Under the pieces are notes generated by a model. That model was not told where the DNA came from and did not search any database. It worked only from the letters and a program-made list of their open reading frames with translations. A stretch of 7,124 nt of DNA from Pseudofrankia asymbiotica (GTDB lineage: Bacteria; Actinomycetota; Actinomycetes; Frankiales; Frankiaceae): assembly GCF_001983105.1 (NCBI RefSeq), contig NZ_MOMC01000102.1, positions 12,661 to 19,784 on the forward strand, in the 5' to 3' direction. The translations under genes and the position numbers were made by a program. Positions 5,301 through 7,124 of this stretch are shown here, piece after piece. Position 1 is the stretch's first letter, and the number at the start of each line of letters is the position of its first letter.

Positions 5301-7123
5301 GCAAGGTGAGCGGTGAGCTGCCGTCGATCGACGAGCCTGCGCGGGGCCGCGCCGAGCGCGACCTGGCCGGCGCGGACGAGCCCGACGAGCCGCTCCTCCG
5401 CGGCGAGCAGCCCTTCAACCGTGTAGAGCCGCTCGGTTTCCTGGCGACGACGCTGCCCAGACGCGGCATCGACAAGCACGGCGACCCGCGGATCAGCGAG
5501 AAGCCGGTCCGTCAGCCGCTCCACCGCCGCCGCATCCAACCGATCCCCGCCCCACTCGGCGACCCGGCGCACCACATCGCGGCGCACGAACGTCGTCGCC
5601 TTCTCGGTCATCCCCGCCCGCCCGGCGAGCAGATCGAAAAGCCCCGCTACGTCGGCGTCGCCGACCGGCTCTGGGCGGGCAATCCCAGGCGCTGCCAGCG
5701 CACGGACCTCCTCGACGCTCCACCCCGCAGCCGTCAGCTTCTCGACCTGGAGCGTGCGGACCGCGGCGTCCGCGATCACCTGCTTCGGCGCCCGTGACTC
5801 CCGCTGCGCTACCGACTTCGTCGCTCCCGACGGCTCCAACCCGCCGGCCACGAGCTGCGCGAACTCCTCCTCGACCTCCCGGTGCCGCGTCGAGAACGCC
5901 GCCAACAGATCGACCGGAAACTCGGCCAGCTCCGCCACCCCGTTACGCACCGGCCCCCACTGGAGGCCGCGCCGCGTTGACAGCTCGTGGCGAAGCACCG
6001 CGGCGCCGACAAACCCGGCCGTCCGAACGTTCGCGAGGAACACCTCACCGTCGACCGCCCGCCAGTCCCAACCCGACACCGCCCGACTGGTGCCAGCACC
6101 TGGCCGCTCGCCGTCGGACCCGGCCGGATCGGAGGGAACAGCCACCGCGTTGATCACAATGTTGTGGACATGCAGATGTGCCTCGACCGCCCGCGACACG
6201 TCGTGCAGGTACGACGCCACCGCCAGGCCGAACGCCCGCCGGTTCCGCTCACCAACCATGCCGAACGCGGCATGGCGCTCCAGGTAGCCGATCGTCGCGT
6301 CGACCGCCGCGTTCAACGCCGCGGCCACATCTGCACGCAATGCCTCGTCGCCGAACGCCCACAGCAGCGAGACGGATTTCGGCGCGGCGCAGACCACGTC
6401 GTACCCGAGCACCGTCGCCGGCGGCACCCGCGCTGCGCACCACCGCTCCAGCACGTCCCGCCGCACCCGCCAACGCCCGTCCGCGCCGCGCACGCCCGGC
6501 AGCTGACCGACGCTTGGCGACCTTGCTCCGCTGTCGGCTTCCTTGGGACACTCGCTCGCTCGCGGGTCGAGGTCGTCCGCGGGTCGCTCGTGATCAGCCC
6601 CGGACGGCGTTTCCCCGGTAGCAGTGGCCCCGGCGCGGCCTGCTTGGTCGGGAGCCGTGCCGGCCTCGGAGCTACGGCTGACGAGCGAACGCAGGTGGCT
6701 CACACTCACGCCGGCTTCCGCCGCGGCCTCGACCAACGTCAGCAGATCATCGCCGTTGCCGGATCCGGCGCTGCTTTCTCTGCCCGGAGAATCCGACAAC
6801 ACTTCGGACCCGCCGTCGACGAGATCCGCACGCCTGGCTCGCGCGGCCGGATCAGGCCCGGTCAGCAACGGCCGATTCGTCACGGCATGCCTGCCCTGCA
6901 GGAGCCGGCCGAGCGCCTCACCGGACACCTCGCCCCGCAGGCCCACCAACTCCGCCAAGCGTCCCCGAGCCCGGCCCAGCGCCTGATCCGGGCTGTAGTA
7001 GCCCGCCAGCCGCGCCTCAGCCGCCTGGCCGCCCTGTACATAGGCGACGACAGCCCCAGCCGCCCTGCCGAGATCCCCGGGAACCCGGATCCGCTTTCGC
7101 AGAACTCGGGGCGTCGCAATCAC
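2339..7123 (-). CDS. MobF-family conjugative relaxase fused to a RecD-like SF1 helicase (TrwC/TraI-like)
   Basis: The 1594-residue product should nick the transferred strand at oriT, stay covalently linked through Tyr and unwind the DNA 5' to 3'. Relaxase: candidate catalytic Tyr28 and the Tyr42-Tyr43 pair; Asp242 in YDVVCAAPKSVS, matching the general base of TraI/TrwC; metal-binding His307, His318 and His320 in HDVSRAVEAHLHVHN, with the same 11+2 spacing as F TraI. Residues 126-228 hold an inserted HTH (separate entry). Helicase: SGEQ near 651, Walker A GAAGTGKT 673-680, Walker B VLIVDEA 743-749, GDPAQL 775-780, VRRQ 805-808, RHRDVEMLNRAAR near 929, YALTAAKAQGATMD 1045-1058 and YVMLSRAR 1074-1081. 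Residues 1230-1594 are mostly helical and unassigned. Low-complexity linkers lie at about 608-646, 873-923 and 1157-1228. The GTG start is the outermost codon of the window: the true start and its ribosome binding site may lie just outside, though Tyr near residue 28-43 suggests little is missing. No frameshift or internal stop is seen, so it may be active. Confidence 0.95.
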   Translation of the reverse strand: MIATPRVLRKRIRVPGDLGRAAGAVVAYVQGGQAAEARLAGYYSPDQALGRARGRLAELVGLRGEVSGEALGRLLQGRHAVTNRPLLTGPDPAARARRADLVDGGSEVLSDSPGRESSAGSGNGDDLLTLVEAAAEAGVSVSHLRSLVSRSSEAGTAPDQAGRAGATATGETPSGADHERPADDLDPRASECPKEADSGARSPSVGQLPGVRGADGRWRVRRDVLERWCAARVPPATVLGYDVVCAAPKSVSLLWAFGDEALRADVAAALNAAVDATIGYLERHAAFGMVGERNRRAFGLAVASYLHDVSRAVEAHLHVHNIVINAVAVPSDPAGSDGERPGAGTSRAVSGWDWRAVDGEVFLANVRTAGFVGAAVLRHELSTRRGLQWGPVRNGVAELAEFPVDLLAAFSTRHREVEEEFAQLVAGGLEPSGATKSVAQRESRAPKQVIADAAVRTLQVEKLTAAGWSVEEVRALAAPGIARPEPVGDADVAGLFDLLAGRAGMTEKATTFVRRDVVRRVAEWGGDRLDAAAVERLTDRLLADPRVAVLVDAASGQRRRQETERLYTVEGLLAAEERLVGLVRAGQVALGAAPRRLVDRRQLTAHLAAVSTASTSGTVGRRVGVDGAPGRAAAPGSAGAAAPVGAEALLSGEQVELVRRLLVGEDLVRLAVGAAGTGKTEAMRLLTNIVQAAGRRVFATAHGGRQAEELADRIGIPARVVTSWLEKLGRVDDPATVWPPGSVLIVDEATQVGTRDAERLLHFAARTGTVVILLGDPAQLGSVAAGGWFAHLVAQSADVPTLTTVRRQAGAELTAVRAALGALRADTGVGTRAALERLAADGKIRLAEDPDALLAQAVADWYAERCQRDRADRGAAVGANGADSPTGVRNGAVGGANSGGAAPTHDASATAARRRGRAAGAAARMMAERHRDVEMLNRAARALLAADGTLTGPVLTATGRDFQVGDEVVTLTQTGHTLVPEGRPGSAYIRTGTTGTVTAVHLDPDHPAAQSVTVYFPSKGTVQVPWEYLTHQFADGRDGGLAHAYALTAAKAQGATMDTARAIVPDDTSRAGLYVMLSRARRDLAAYVLRRDDLDARDDDETWLPAVPGAGGEPLDRLAGRLDRSEQERLAGACDPIAAAAHQLSRERTLAELTALRLGASPGHHSGRPEPAPTDIGATSGANGARNAPSNTRPTAPVAPFAPTRAAPNPRSAPDAPMPESLPTTPGSADVPRQVLLRRAELGAVAALRSAALADPPAGLLARIGPRPEAGPDQAVWEDAVAGLAIYHARHQPAGPAHLAGPPPGSHADDQTRDPWLRHRAQATRLASSWAAALPAAIRARFAGPGQSVPRERAVAGLHALLDIGHPPTALADALRDDSLDGIRAAAAVLDRRVSDLCQQAGIDPALYDLPAPRTAQEEWNEVTDLFALAETNHLATRPTRSLATERRTLAETLAAAVSAQVTITSDGVPIVMPDSPTPARFEQEARLTRLDAALDRQVVDAVARAKTEPAHYLTALLGTRPTGPDTEAWDQAAGRVERYRHRLAGLPYGAPATPGAADPERYALGDRPADSTAAADYDEACDVTILHGGQLTI
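3512..3584. repeat. Inverted repeat pair inside the Ala/Pro-rich relaxase linker
   Basis: CGGCGCGAACGGCGCG (3515-3530) and CGCGCCGTTCGCGCCG (3569-3584) are perfect 16-bp inverted copies separated by 38 bases, so the mRNA or single-stranded DNA could fold into a strong hairpin. They lie in the linker at residues 1157-1228, where GGCGCG hexamers recur at 3474, 3483, 3501, 3516, 3525 and 3534 at multiples of three, encoding Ala-Pro dipeptides. Confidence 0.6.
4478..4496. repeat. Third copy of the linker repeat, in the helicase linker
   Basis: CGCGCCGTTCGCGCCGACG here is the exact reverse complement of 3512-3530 over 19 bp, and its first 16 bases are a direct repeat of 3569-3584. It encodes GANGA at residues 878-882, in a Gly/Ala/Asn-rich insertion (about 873-923) of the helicase domain. 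The 3569-3584 copy also encodes GANGA (1181-1185), while the inverted copy is read as PFAPT. Half-copies lie nearby at 4413-4421 and 4434-4442. Confidence 0.55.
6440..6748 (-). other. Excisionase/MerR-like HTH inserted in the relaxase domain
   Basis: This covers residues 126-228 of the relaxase. DLLTLVEAAAEAGVSVSHLR is a typical first half of an excisionase-type HTH (LTxxEAAxxAGVSxxxLR), and VRGADGRWRVRRDVLERW is the matching second half (wing strand plus last helix). The two halves are separated by a polar, low-complexity loop at residues about 151-206 (nt 6506-6673). In TraI and TrwC the catalytic Tyr and Asp are about 65 residues apart; here the distance is about 200 because of this insertion. 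It probably adds sequence-specific DNA contacts near oriT or to its own promoter (inference). Confidence 0.7.
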
Positions 7124-7124
7124 C

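Noticed and set aside
4131..5309. Open plus-strand frame of 392 codons opposite the relaxase gene
   Set aside because: It is the antisense shadow of the helicase core; its product is Arg/Ser/Ala/Pro-rich without domain motifs, while the minus strand here carries Walker A, Walker B and GDPAQL.
1..7124. CRISPR array, tRNA, rRNA, insertion-sequence ends or att site
   Set aside because: No evenly spaced long repeats with unique spacers, no tRNA-like cloverleaf, no transposase or terminal inverted repeats and no integrase gene were seen.

Overview
The window is very GC-rich, with strong G/C bias at third codon positions, frequent GTG starts and Ala/Arg/Pro/Gly-rich proteins. This points to a filamentous actinomycete, and the style of the proteins is most like Frankia/Parafrankia or Streptomyces (inference from composition and family resemblance only). 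The dominant gene is a MobF (TrwC/TraI-type) conjugative relaxase-helicase, so the region is probably part of an integrative conjugative element, a conjugative plasmid or a remnant of one. No integrase, att site, replication gene, coupling protein or oriT is visible, so neither the element type nor its limits can be fixed.

Layout, left to right. Positions 1-86 (minus) hold the first ~28 codons of an XRE-family helix-turn-helix protein that runs off the left edge. Positions 87-509 are a 423-bp divergent intergenic region. It contains a degenerate 12-bp repeat array that may be the remains of a tetrapeptide-repeat coding sequence, a possible leaderless promoter for the XRE gene, and a near-perfect palindrome just upstream of the next gene. 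A GntR/HutC-type regulator follows at 510-1274 (plus). A second, shorter copy of the palindrome core lies exactly 800 bp downstream of the first, across the gntR stop codon and over a plausible promoter for a small unrecognised protein (1383-1799) and a small HTH protein (1865-2302). These two probably form an operon under GntR control.

From the right edge, the relaxase-helicase gene (7123-2339, minus) fills two thirds of the window and converges on the small HTH gene with a 36-bp gap. It encodes 1594 residues: relaxase catalytic motifs, an inserted excisionase/MerR-like HTH between the catalytic Tyr and Asp, a RecD-like SF1 helicase core, Ala/Pro/Gly-rich linkers carrying short inverted DNA repeats, and a C-terminal helical region with a duplicated motif. 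Its start is at the very edge of the window and cannot be verified.

Working model (inference): GntR represses itself and the two-gene operon through the paired operators, and this module controls the transfer functions of the element, of which the relaxase is the DNA-processing enzyme that nicks and unwinds the transferred strand.
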